Shown here in pieces: positions 24,637 through 32,124 of a DNA stretch of 64,000 nucleotides. Origin of the DNA: an uncultured Pseudodesulfovibrio sp. (GTDB lineage Bacteria > Desulfobacterota > Desulfovibrionia > Desulfovibrionales > Desulfovibrionaceae); contig NZ_OY760059.1 of the NCBI RefSeq assembly GCF_963662885.1, forward strand, positions 1,488,001-1,552,000. Direction: 5' to 3'. Position 1 is the first letter of the stretch. Every line of letters begins with the position of its first letter. A program made the translations under genes and the position numbers. Below the pieces are notes generated by a model. That model made no database searches, was not told the DNA's origin, and saw only the letters and a list, made by a program, of their open reading frames with translations.

Positions 24637-25097
24637 AGCGTTTTGGCCATGAGGCAGACGTCCTCGCCCGCCAGATAGTTGGAGGCGACGTAGGCTCGTT
24701 CCACAAGGAAGCCCTTGGCCTGGTAAAAGGCCAGGGCCTTCTCGTTCAGTTGGAAACAGTCCAGTGTCAGCTTGTCGAAACCGGCTGCGCGGGCCCGGTT
24801 AACGGCGTGGTCGAGCAGGGCCGAGCCCACCCCTTGTCCCATGAACTCCGGGCGGACCCACAGGTGGTCCACGTAATTGTCCTTGAGGAGCAGCGCGCCC
24901 GCAGGCACGCCGTCCACTTCCGCTAGGTTGAATCGCGGTGCGTTCTCGGCAGCCACCTGGGCGGGACGGTCCAAGTCGAGAATCTTCTGAAATTGATGCG
25001 CGGGCAGGAAGTGCGCGTAACTGGCGTGCATGGAGGCGCGGATGATCTCCGCGATACAGGCTTCATCCTGGTCCGAAGCCGGGCGGATGGAGATCAC
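24633..25097 (-). CDS. GNAT family N-acetyltransferase
   Basis: 154 residues from GTG 25097, overlapping the oppC-like stop by four bases (GTGA). The acetyl-CoA motif is LWVRPEFMGQGVGSALLDHA, followed by LDCFQLNEKALAFYQAKGF, the usual end of the fold. The longer upstream frame is a permease shadow. It is co-transcribed with the two ABC permeases, so it may act on the transported compound (inference). Confidence 0.9.
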   Translation of the reverse strand: MISIRPASDQDEACIAEIIRASMHASYAHFLPAHQFQKILDLDRPAQVAAENAPRFNLAEVDGVPAGALLLKDNYVDHLWVRPEFMGQGVGSALLDHAVNRARAAGFDKLTLDCFQLNEKALAFYQAKGFLVERAYVASNYLAGEDVCLMAKTL

Positions 25098-25936
25098 TGC
25101 TTGAGCCTCGGATCGAGCAGGTCTCGCAGGGATTCGCCGAGCAGGTTGTAGCCGAGCACGGTCAGGAGGATGGCCAGCCCCGGAAACACGGACAGCCACC
25201 AGGCGATACCGAGGACTTCCTTGCCTTCCATCAGGATGTTGCCCCAGGAGGCATCGGGCGGCTGCACGCCCAGGCCCAGGAAGGAGAGCGAGGACTCGGT
25301 CAGGATCGCCCCGGCCACGCCCAGCGTGGCGGAGACCAGCACCGGCCCCATGGCGTTGGGCATGATGTGCCGGAAGATGATCCGTCCTGCCCCTGCCCCT
25401 GCCGCTCTCGCGGCCAAAACATAATCCCGCTCGCGGATGGACAGGGTCTCGGCGCGGACCAGCCGGGCCACGCCCATCCACCCGGTCAGGCCGATGACGA
25501 TCATTATGTTGGTCAGGCTCGGTTCCAGAAAGGCGATGACCGCCAGGATCAGAAAGAACGAGGGGAAGCAGAGCATGACGTCCACCCCCCGCATGATGAT
25601 CTCGTCCACGACCTTGCCGAAATAACCGGAGATGAGCCCCAGAACCACGCCGATGGAGGTGGCGATGCCCACGGCCACGAACCCGACCCACAGGGACACC
25701 CGCCCGCCGTAGAGGATGCGCGAGAACACGTCGCGGCCCAGGGCGTCCGTACCCATGAAGTGGGCCGCGCTGGGTGGCAGGAGCAGGGCGTCCACGTTGA
25801 TGAAATTCGGATCATACGGCGCGATGAGCGGGGCGAACACGGCCCCGAAGGACATGACCCCGACGATGAGCGCGCCGAGGACCAGCAGGGCGTGCCGCGC
25901 CCACGGGGATACGCGTTTGAGCGGACGGCGCTTCAT
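25094..25936 (-). CDS. ABC transporter permease (DppC/OppC type)
   Basis: A 280-residue inner-membrane permease of the dipeptide/oligopeptide/nickel family. It has the OppC N-terminal domain (PYDPNFINVDALLLPPSAAH, then FMGTDALGRDVFSR) and the EAA loop VRAETLSIRERDYVLAARAA-GAG, which contacts the ATPase. Six membrane segments. The start overlaps the OppB-like stop by four bases. No ATPase or binding-protein gene is adjacent. Confidence 0.92.
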   Translation of the reverse strand: MKRRPLKRVSPWARHALLVLGALIVGVMSFGAVFAPLIAPYDPNFINVDALLLPPSAAHFMGTDALGRDVFSRILYGGRVSLWVGFVAVGIATSIGVVLGLISGYFGKVVDEIIMRGVDVMLCFPSFFLILAVIAFLEPSLTNIMIVIGLTGWMGVARLVRAETLSIRERDYVLAARAAGAGAGRIIFRHIMPNAMGPVLVSATLGVAGAILTESSLSFLGLGVQPPDASWGNILMEGKEVLGIAWWLSVFPGLAILLTVLGYNLLGESLRDLLDPRLKQ

Positions 25937-26931
25937 CGGTTTCTCCCCCGGCCCACGCGGATGCGCGGATCAGCCAGCCCGTAGCCCACGTCGGCCAGCA
26001 GGTTGCCAGCCAGGGTCAGCACAGCGCCAAGCACCAGCGAGCCCATGATCAGCGGGTAGTCGCGGGCCATGACCGCCTGGTAGAAGAGCTGGCCCAGACC
26101 GGGCAGGGCGAAGATGGATTCGATGATGACCGACCCGCCGATAAGTGCCGGAACGGAAAGGCCGAGGATGGTGATGACCGGCATGAGCGCGTTTCTCAAG
26201 GCATGCTTGAACAGGACCACCCGGCTGGACAATCCTTTGGCACGCGCGGTCATGATATAGTCCTGGCGCAGGACTTCGAGCATGGAAGAGCGCATGAACC
26301 GGGACATGCCCGCCCAGGAACCCGATGTATAGATGAAGATAGGCAGGATGAGGTGTTTGGTCACGTCCCACCACTGAGCGGGGCCGGACATGTTTTCGAA
26401 TCCCATGGAGGTCAGGCCGGAGATGGGCAGGATGGGCCAGGCGATGCCCAGCCAGAGCATGAGCAGCAGGGCCAGCCAGAAACCGGGCATGGCGAACCCG
26501 ATGAACACGATGACCGTGGAAATTTTGTCGAAGGCTCCGCCGCGCCACCATGCCGCAGCCACGCCGATGGGAACGGCGATGAGCAGGGTCAGGATCATGG
26601 AGGCCACGTTCATCCCGAAGGTCAGGGGCAGCCGTTCCTTGATCTTGTCCCAGACCAGCCGGTGGTCGCCGGACATGGATTGGCCGAAATCAAGATGCAC
26701 CAGCCTTTTCAACCAACTCACGTACTGCACGTGCAGGGGCTGATCCAGGCCGTAGAGCTTCTCGAGCTGAAGCCGCGCCTCCACCCCGGCCTCGGGATTG
26801 AGCGTGGTCTGCAGGTCCGTGGGCGACCCCGGGGCCAGATGGATGACCCAGAAGCTGATGACCGTGATCCCCAAAAAGACCACACCCACCCAGACCAGCT
26901 TTATCAGTATTTTCTTGAGGACCTGACCCAT
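25933..26931 (-). CDS. ABC transporter permease (DppB/OppB type)
   Basis: 332 residues from ATG 26931, with GGAGA upstream. It has the OppB N-terminus (VGVVFLGITVISFWVIHLAP) and the EAA-like loop MRSSMLEVLRQDYIMTARAK-GLS. This inner-membrane half pairs with the OppC-like product to form the translocation pore for peptides, nickel chelates or similar cargo. The lack of oppA, oppD and oppF suggests those subunits are encoded elsewhere. Confidence 0.92.
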   Translation of the reverse strand: MGQVLKKILIKLVWVGVVFLGITVISFWVIHLAPGSPTDLQTTLNPEAGVEARLQLEKLYGLDQPLHVQYVSWLKRLVHLDFGQSMSGDHRLVWDKIKERLPLTFGMNVASMILTLLIAVPIGVAAAWWRGGAFDKISTVIVFIGFAMPGFWLALLLMLWLGIAWPILPISGLTSMGFENMSGPAQWWDVTKHLILPIFIYTSGSWAGMSRFMRSSMLEVLRQDYIMTARAKGLSSRVVLFKHALRNALMPVITILGLSVPALIGGSVIIESIFALPGLGQLFYQAVMARDYPLIMGSLVLGAVLTLAGNLLADVGYGLADPRIRVGRGRNR

Positions 26932-27020
26932 TGAATCTCCTAATGATTCCAACCGTCCTCATTTCTTACTGCAAGACCGCCCCCGAATCAATCGACAAGG
27001 GAACTTCGCAATTTTTTCAG

Positions 27021-27049
27021 TTGACATCCACGCGTCCCTTGGATAATTA
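27021..27049 (+). promoter_or_regulatory. Consensus sigma70 promoter of tRNA-Ala
   Basis: A perfect -35 TTGACA (27021-27026) and TAATTA (27044-27049) at the optimal 17-bp spacing, with the tRNA beginning 18 bases later. Confidence 0.85.
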
Positions 27050-27067
27050 CCCTCCACCCAACGACGT

Positions 27068-27143
<76 letters not shown>

Positions 27144-27153
27144 CAAGAAAAAT

Positions 27154-27187
27154 AAGGATTTCAAGTTAATACTTGGAATCCTTTTTT
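27154..27187 (+). terminator. Terminator after tRNA-Ala
   Basis: AAGGATTTCAAGT pairs with ACTTGGAATCCTT (one mismatch) around a short AT loop and is followed by a T run. It starts 11 bases after the tRNA CCA end. Confidence 0.85.
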
Positions 27188-27264
27188 CGTGTCTGAGGGG
27201 GAGCTTTTGAGAATATGTCCGCTATGTGTCCGCTGATTCCGACGGACTCTTTTTACGGACTGCC

Positions 27265-27510
27265 TTATTGGTCCTTGCTCGTCTTGGTGTATCGTTTGGC
27301 CAGATGCTCAAGTGGCTGGCTATCCATGACGCCTTCGAGGTTGCTGTAGCTCTTGGTCCTGCGCAAATATTGATGCCCGACGAGGACACTCGTTTGCATA
27401 AGTGTGCTGCCAGAAAGCAGCAGATTTGTGCAATAGGAGTGTCTGTGGACGTGGTTATGCAGATCCTTGAACGAATGGGTTTTGCACAGCCCACGCCATG
27501 CCCCTCGGCT
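27265..27510 (-). pseudogene. Phage-type tyrosine integrase, C-terminal remnant
   Basis: The minus frame reads HSFKDLHNHVHRHSYCTNLL, then LMQTSVLVGHQYLRR and KSYSNLEG. This aligns in kind with the catalytic C-terminus of tyrosine recombinases: the His-x-x-Arg region, LxGHxxxxTxxxY, and the active-site Tyr. No N-terminal DNA-binding part or upstream catalytic Arg remains, and the frame dissolves into Rhs sequence. It points into the tRNA-Ala att site, so it is the decayed integrase of the element. Confidence 0.7.
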
Positions 27511-27564
27511 GCTTTTTCTTGTCATTCTTTGACAAAATCCGGCCGGCCGAAAAACCCGTGTTAC

Positions 27565-28171
27565 GCTCTTCGCAAATACCGACGGGGCCGTCTTCATCCT
27601 GCACTACGACCAGGTCGGTTCCCTGCGCGTGGTTGCCGACGCTTGCGGAAACAAGATAAAGGAAGTTCTGTACGACCGCCTTCGGCGGGACCATCGAGGA
27701 CACCAATCCGGGCGTTCGCGTCCCCATCGGTTTCGCTGGCGGCCTGCATGACAGAGATTTGGGATTCGTCCGCTTGGACTGGCGTGATTACGACACCTTC
27801 CCCACCGGCGAACCGCGCCCGATCCCATCGGGGACAAGGGCGGCGATTCGGATTGGTTTGGCAAAACGACCGAAAAGAATTACGGCAAGGACAAGCCCAC
27901 GGCCACCGAGGGCGTCCATGATGCCATGGGCAAGGTTATCGGGATCAATTCAAGCATCGTCGGAGCGGCAGGTGCGGCAAAGGCGGCTCCAGCGGCTGCG
28001 GCGGCCGCGATGCAGCATCCGGATAAACTTGCTGCGGGTTCAAAAGCGGCAGCGGACTTTGCTTCCGGTGCTCTGGATCCAGGCCCGCCCCCTGTGTCCT
28101 GGCCTGGCTGTTGGGGCAGTGGGACACGCAAAGCGTATGATGAATATAATGATTGGAGAAAAAAGAAATAA
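27565..28171 (+). pseudogene. Rhs core C-terminus and tip, frameshifted
   Basis: The plus strand encodes VFILHYDQVGSLRVVADACG, then (after a one-base slip near 27675) FGGTIEDTNPGVRVPIGFAG and LHDRDLGFVRLDWRDYD, the canonical RHS-repeat-associated core end. A second frame change near 27800 restores GDKGGDSDWFGKTTEKNYGK. From 27900 the frame is open to 28171 as a variable tip starting PTATEGVHDAMGKVIGINSS, with an Ala-rich hydrophobic part and a charged end (YDEYNDWRKKK). The N-terminal shell is missing, so this is a decayed polymorphic-toxin gene fragment. Confidence 0.75.
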
Positions 28172-28383
28172 TGCGAGTGAAAGTGTCTGAACTAGGCCTG
28201 GGGATGACCTTCGTGGTAGCCGGGGTATTTGGCTTACTGGATGGAACCTTGCACCATTATGGCGTCCCAATCATGTTTCCGAAGCTGTTCGCATGGCTGC
28301 TGATTGGGATAGGAGTAGCAGTTCCCGTATTGGCCTGGTTCCTTCGCTCGCCCTCCCGTAACAAGGAGAACAATAAACGATAA
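28171..28383 (+). CDS. Small two-TM protein, possible Rhs immunity partner
   Basis: A 70-residue protein with two hydrophobic segments (GMTFVVAGVFGLLDGTL and LFAWLLIGIGVAVPVLAWFL) and a basic tail. Its ATG overlaps the stop of the Rhs tip by one base (TAATG), the arrangement expected for a cognate immunity gene. A hairpin follows it. No family recognised; the role is inferred from position only. Confidence 0.6.
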   Translation: MRVKVSELGLGMTFVVAGVFGLLDGTLHHYGVPIMFPKLFAWLLIGIGVAVPVLAWFLRSPSRNKENNKR

Positions 28384-28384
28384 A

Positions 28385-28412
28385 ACCGCCTTGTCGGAAT
28401 GGCAAGGCGGTT
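28385..28412 (+). terminator. Hairpin after the Rhs/immunity pair
   Basis: AACCGCCTTG and CAAGGCGGTT form a perfect 10-bp stem with an 8-nt loop immediately after the small membrane-protein stop. The T-tract is short (TTAAT), so it may be a weak terminator or an RNA-stabilising hairpin. Confidence 0.5.
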
Positions 28413-28414
28413 AA

Positions 28415-28601
28415 TCCGTGGGAGCCGACGGCCACCGAGGGCGTCCATGATGCCATGGGCAAGGTTGTCGGGATCAACTCCGGCATTGTCGGAGCGGCAG
28501 GTGCGACAAAGGCGGCTCTCGTGGCCATGCTAGACCAACTACATTCCGCGCCTTCCGCACAATATGCGGCTGGACTTCCGAAGATGCTTGGCTGCGAGTA
28601 A
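28415..28601 (+). pseudogene. Orphan second Rhs tip fragment
   Basis: The frame restarts near 28415 (VNPWEPTATEGVHDAMGKVV) and runs to a TAA at 28599-28601. The first ~30 residues repeat the tip of the upstream Rhs fragment (28428-28519 matches 27899-27990 with few differences). After KAAL it diverges to a different short end (MLDQLHSAPSAQYAAGLPKM). This is the signature of an orphan Rhs C-terminal module kept by recombination; it has no own start. Confidence 0.7.
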
Positions 28602-28651
28602 GTGCAGTTTTATTAATGCATTAATCTGCTCATTCGGTTGACGGCCCTCAA

Positions 28652-28698
28652 GAATGGCATTCAAGGAGTCTTGGGTTCAATTCCCTCCATCTCCACCA
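28652..28698 (+). repeat. Direct repeat of the tRNA-Ala 3' end (att site)
   Basis: 47 bp matching the 3' half of tRNA-Ala (27097-27143) at 43 positions, from GAATGGCATTCAAG through GGTTCAATTCCCTCC to CTCCACCA. It lacks the 5' half, so it is not a tRNA gene. The two copies bound a 1.5-kb remnant carrying integrase and Rhs pieces, as attL and attR of an integrated element. Confidence 0.88.
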
Positions 28699-28714
28699 CC
28701 ATATTTCTCATTAC

Positions 28715-28749
28715 AAAAGGGACTTGAGTCGAATGCTCAAGTCCCTTTT
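28715..28749 (+). terminator. Terminator beyond the att repeat
   Basis: AAAAGGGACTTGAG and CTCAAGTCCCTTTT pair perfectly over 14 bp around a 7-nt loop, ending in a T run. It was probably the original terminator of the tRNA-Ala gene before insertion. Confidence 0.85.
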
Positions 28750-29017
28750 GGTTTGCATGGTTGAAAGGAAACCATGGGTCTTAACGTGTTGCTTTGTCTT
28801 GCTTGTGAATCTTTACGGCAAGGATCGTGTGGACTCGTTGTTCAATCCGCCCCCTATGAATGAACTCCTCAGTAGCTTTAAACTCACTGGCTTCCTGGTT
28901 CGATTCGAGCCGTATTGCCCTGGAAATCGAAAAGGGAAATCCTTTCAATTTGAGGGGAAATTTGGCATAGGGTTTCCCGTGTAAGACTTGGCATTAATCA
29001 ATTCAAAGGGATTCAAT
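28750..29017. other. Upstream region of purT, no gene supported
   Basis: This AT-richer 270-bp stretch holds an open frame (from 28724) that starts inside the terminator hairpin and has no recognisable features. I see no riboswitch architecture. It probably contains the purT promoter; an AAAGGG site lies a few bases before the purT ATG. Confidence 0.4.
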
Positions 29018-30199
29018 ATGACAATGTTAGGGACGGCCAAAACCGCATCGGCAAAGAAAATGATGCTTCTTGGTGGTGGTGAGCTTGGCAAGGAAGTCGT
29101 GATCGAGGCACAGCGTCTTGGTGTCGAGACCATTGTGGTCGATCGCTATGAAGATACCCCGGCCATGCAGGTGGCGCACCGTTCGTATACCATGTCCATG
29201 TTGGATGGTGATGCGCTTCGCAAAGTCATTACCGACGAAAAGCCGGACTATATTGTGCCGGAAATTGAGGCCATCGCGACTTCAACGCTGGTCGAGCTTG
29301 AAAAGGAGGGATTCAACGTAGTCCCAACCGCCAACGCGACCAAGCTGACAATGGATCGCGAAGGTATTCGGCGGCTCGCCGCCGAGACGGTCGGCCTGAC
29401 CACCTCGCCTTACCGTTTCGCCGATACTGAAGCGGAATTCCGGGCGGCAGTGGCTGAAATCGGCATTCCCTGCGTAGTCAAGCCGGTCATGAGTTCTTCC
29501 GGCAAAGGCCAATCCACGGTGAAGAGTGAGGCTGATATCCAAAAGGCCTGGGACTATTCCCAGTCCGGCGGCCGCACCGGTGAAGGGCGGGTCATCGTCG
29601 AAAAATTTGTGCCCTTTGATTACGAGATTACCCTGCTGACCGTGCGGCACGTTGATGGAACAACCTTCTGTGCCCCGATCGGGCACCGACAGGAAAATGG
29701 CGACTACCGTGAGTCCTGGCAACCGCAACCCATGAGTGATGCGGCTCTGGCCAAAGCCCAGGAATATGCCCGCAAGATCACCGATGCTCTGGGAGGCCGG
29801 GGCCTTTTTGGTGTTGAACTCTTTGTCAAAGATGATGACGTCATCTTCAGCGAAGTGTCCCCTCGCCCTCACGATACCGGGTTGGTGACGGTTATCTCCC
29901 AGGATCTGAGTGAATTTGCCCTGCACGTACGAGCTGTTCTGGGCTTGCCGATCCCCGGTATCCGTCAATACGGAACCGCTGCTTCGAGTGTGATTTTGTC
30001 CAACGGCACCTCGAACAAACCCGCCTTTGCCGGCGTCGATGCGGCGCTCCGTGAAGCGGACACCAAGCTTCTCATTTTCGGAAAAGGCGAATGTGCCGGA
30101 GTCCGGCGTCTCGGCGTCGCCCTGGCTCTCGCCGAAGACGTGGAGAGCGCTGTGGAGAAGGCGAAAAGAGTCTCTTCCGCCGTGACTGTCGAGTATTAG
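29018..30199 (+). CDS. purT: Formate-dependent phosphoribosylglycinamide formyltransferase
   Basis: A 393-residue ATP-grasp enzyme that formylates GAR with formate and ATP in purine synthesis. The N-terminus MTMLGTAKTASAKKMMLLGG closely follows E. coli PurT. It has the substrate segment GELGKEVVIEAQRLGVE, the ATP-grasp loop KPVMSSSGKGQS, and the metal/ATP region FGVELFVKDDDVIFSEVSPR ending PHDTG. Length equals the family's (392). The ATG at 29018 is chosen over an upstream TTG. GC content is a little lower than in neighbours and it sits beside an integrated element, so it may have been acquired. Confidence 0.96.
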   Translation: MTMLGTAKTASAKKMMLLGGGELGKEVVIEAQRLGVETIVVDRYEDTPAMQVAHRSYTMSMLDGDALRKVITDEKPDYIVPEIEAIATSTLVELEKEGFNVVPTANATKLTMDREGIRRLAAETVGLTTSPYRFADTEAEFRAAVAEIGIPCVVKPVMSSSGKGQSTVKSEADIQKAWDYSQSGGRTGEGRVIVEKFVPFDYEITLLTVRHVDGTTFCAPIGHRQENGDYRESWQPQPMSDAALAKAQEYARKITDALGGRGLFGVELFVKDDDVIFSEVSPRPHDTGLVTVISQDLSEFALHVRAVLGLPIPGIRQYGTAASSVILSNGTSNKPAFAGVDAALREADTKLLIFGKGECAGVRRLGVALALAEDVESAVEKAKRVSSAVTVEY

Positions 30200-30293
30200 C
30201 CCAGGGTAAGCCGATCAAACGACTGCCGGGAGTCTGTGACAGGGGCTTGGCGTTTGCTTTGTGCCTCTGAGCAAGAATCTTCCCCCATACGAT

Positions 30294-30330
30294 AAAAAAG
30301 CCGAGTGTGTCTGAACGCACTCGGCTTTTT
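30294..30330. terminator. Bidirectional terminator between purT and the glycosyltransferase
   Basis: AAAAAAGCCGAGTG and CACTCGGCTTTTT pair around a short loop, with A and T runs on opposite sides, so it can end both the plus-strand purT and the convergent minus-strand gene. Confidence 0.9.
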
Positions 30331-30352
30331 GCGTACGGGGGATGTGCCGGGA

Positions 30353-31906
30353 TTAGTCGCCCCGTGTGTTCGGGGTGAAGACATACAATTTGTCGACGAA
30401 CCAGGATTGGGCTCGAAAGTCTTTGCTACTGATAAGTTCCATATGCTCGTTGAACCTGTCGACAAACCATTTGTCGCTCCGGCTCCTGCAAGAGAGCACA
30501 TACACTCGCCGGGGTTTTTCCCTTTGAATGGTGGCGAAAATATCCTCCCACTGCTGCAATAGGTCATGCGGCTTTTCCCAATGGCTTTTATACCGATTCC
30601 ATCCCGGGTGCACCTCAACGTCCCGGGGGAGGGCCATATGCGTATGCCGGGGTGCGGATTCGGTTTCGAGGTATAATTTGAGAGGCTGGTAGGATTGTCC
30701 GATGCTGACAATCAAATCGCCGGGTTGCAAGTCGACGGCGATGGCCTGTTCAACGTCCAACACACTCTGTTCGGACAGGTAGGAAAAGGGATAGCGGGGG
30801 TTGGTTGGGTAGGGGATGAGGCTGGCTATCATGAGGCTGCCCAGCAACACGGCTGTAAGCCTGCGATATTTGAGGTGGGCCATCAGTGCTCCACCCGCAA
30901 TCGAGAGCATGGGAAGAAAGATTATTCCGTACCTGGGAATGGCCAGGAGGGGCTTGACCAGAAACGACGTGGCACAGAATGCGCCGAAAGAAGCCCCGAA
31001 CATGATTACGGGAAAAAGGATCTGCTTATCCGTTAGGGCCGATGAAAGGGTTCGCCACAGCGCGTGGACTCGTCGCCAAGGGGAAAAACCAGTCGAATCC
31101 ACTGCCACGATGACGATTAAAGGGAGAAACAGGGTGGCAGGGCGGAAAAGATTGTAGATGTCGCGTATGGGGTCCATGAGCGTGCTCTGTCGTATCCAGT
31201 CGATGGACCCGTTATGTGCCTGCCCCATGGCGATGGGAAGCCACAGCAGCATGTAGGGGACGAGTCCGGCCACACAACTGACGATGACGCGCAGGAAGTG
31301 CATTCGTCCATGGATTGCCGAAGCGACTATCAGCCCTATGACGACAAAGAAAAACATGCTGTTGGTAAACGATGCCGCACAGATTGTGAGCGCAGTGAGA
31401 ATGAAAAATATTCTTTTCCCCGTCGTCACAGCCAGTTGCGTCAATATGATCGAAAGGGCCGTGAGCAGGGCCATGAGCGGGTACATCTTGACGAACAGCG
31501 CGGTTTTCATGGTGGTCGTGCCCATAAGGAACAGGATTACCGCAAAGGCGCCAGCCCATGAGGACCGGAGTATCAATCTGCCGTGAAGGAAGAGCAGGAC
31601 CGCCGCTCCCAACTGGGTTAGTAGCGAGAACATCCGTGCGGAAATCTCGGATAAGCCGAACATCCATAACCACGCCTTCAACTGCAGGTAATAGAGTGGC
31701 GTATGGCCGTCGTTTTTCAGGTAGTTTATGAGGTTTTCAAAGGAGAATTGCGCCTTGAGGATGGAACAGGACTCGTCCAACTCGAAAGGGTGGCCCATTC
31801 TTGAGACCGCAAAAGCGCTGAAGATAGCTATGCCCAGCCCCATGAGGAACAAAGGCCAGACTTTGTGGTGTGTCGTCTGAGTCGAGGGGCTGTTTGGGAC
31901 AAGCAT
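30353..31906 (-). CDS. GT-C family membrane glycosyltransferase (ArnT/PMT-like)
   Basis: A 517-residue polytopic protein with about ten membrane segments and a C-terminal periplasmic domain of about 120 residues. The first periplasmic loop carries the acidic pair FELDESCSILKAQFSFENLI (ELDE), the catalytic-type motif of GT-C enzymes that use polyprenyl-phosphate sugars. The second loop has HTPLYYLQLKAW, typical of the PMT/ArnT-like group. It may modify lipid A, a surface polysaccharide or a protein. It stands alone, with AT-rich DNA upstream (31907-32072), and could be recently acquired. Confidence 0.85.
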   Translation of the reverse strand: MLVPNSPSTQTTHHKVWPLFLMGLGIAIFSAFAVSRMGHPFELDESCSILKAQFSFENLINYLKNDGHTPLYYLQLKAWLWMFGLSEISARMFSLLTQLGAAVLLFLHGRLILRSSWAGAFAVILFLMGTTTMKTALFVKMYPLMALLTALSIILTQLAVTTGKRIFFILTALTICAASFTNSMFFFVVIGLIVASAIHGRMHFLRVIVSCVAGLVPYMLLWLPIAMGQAHNGSIDWIRQSTLMDPIRDIYNLFRPATLFLPLIVIVAVDSTGFSPWRRVHALWRTLSSALTDKQILFPVIMFGASFGAFCATSFLVKPLLAIPRYGIIFLPMLSIAGGALMAHLKYRRLTAVLLGSLMIASLIPYPTNPRYPFSYLSEQSVLDVEQAIAVDLQPGDLIVSIGQSYQPLKLYLETESAPRHTHMALPRDVEVHPGWNRYKSHWEKPHDLLQQWEDIFATIQREKPRRVYVLSCRSRSDKWFVDRFNEHMELISSKDFRAQSWFVDKLYVFTPNTRGD

Positions 31907-32072
31907 ACCAAGAACCTCAATTTACACGATATATCTATTTTTATTTTTAATATTTATCAATAAATATGTCAATTGGTAATACTCGTTGTATTAAGAGATG
32001 GTGAATTTTTGGAGAGGTGCCGAATCGAGTATTCGCGCTTCGGTTCTTTGTGAACGACTTCCTGTATGCAAC

Positions 32073-32102
32073 AAAAAAGGGGCACCCGTTGGGGTGCCCC
32101 TT
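32073..32102 (-). terminator. Terminator of the glycerol importer operon
   Basis: On the minus strand AAGGGGCACCC pairs with GGGTGCCCCTT around a CAAC-type loop, then TTTTTTG. It is 22 bases after the glpV stop. Confidence 0.9.
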
Positions 32103-32124
32103 GTCTTTTGGCTTGAGGGCCGAG

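Noticed and set aside
27226..27921. 231-aa plus-strand ORF across the island
   Set aside because: It runs antisense to the integrase remnant and out of frame with the Rhs core, so it is a mixed-frame artefact.
28652..28698. Second tRNA-Ala gene
   Set aside because: Only the 3' half of the tRNA is present and it carries four substitutions, so it is an att repeat.
28724..28984. 86-aa plus-strand ORF upstream of purT
   Set aside because: It begins inside a terminator hairpin, has no Shine-Dalgarno signal and no recognisable sequence.
28750..29017. Purine riboswitch upstream of purT
   Set aside because: No conserved three-way-junction motif can be assembled from this stretch by eye.
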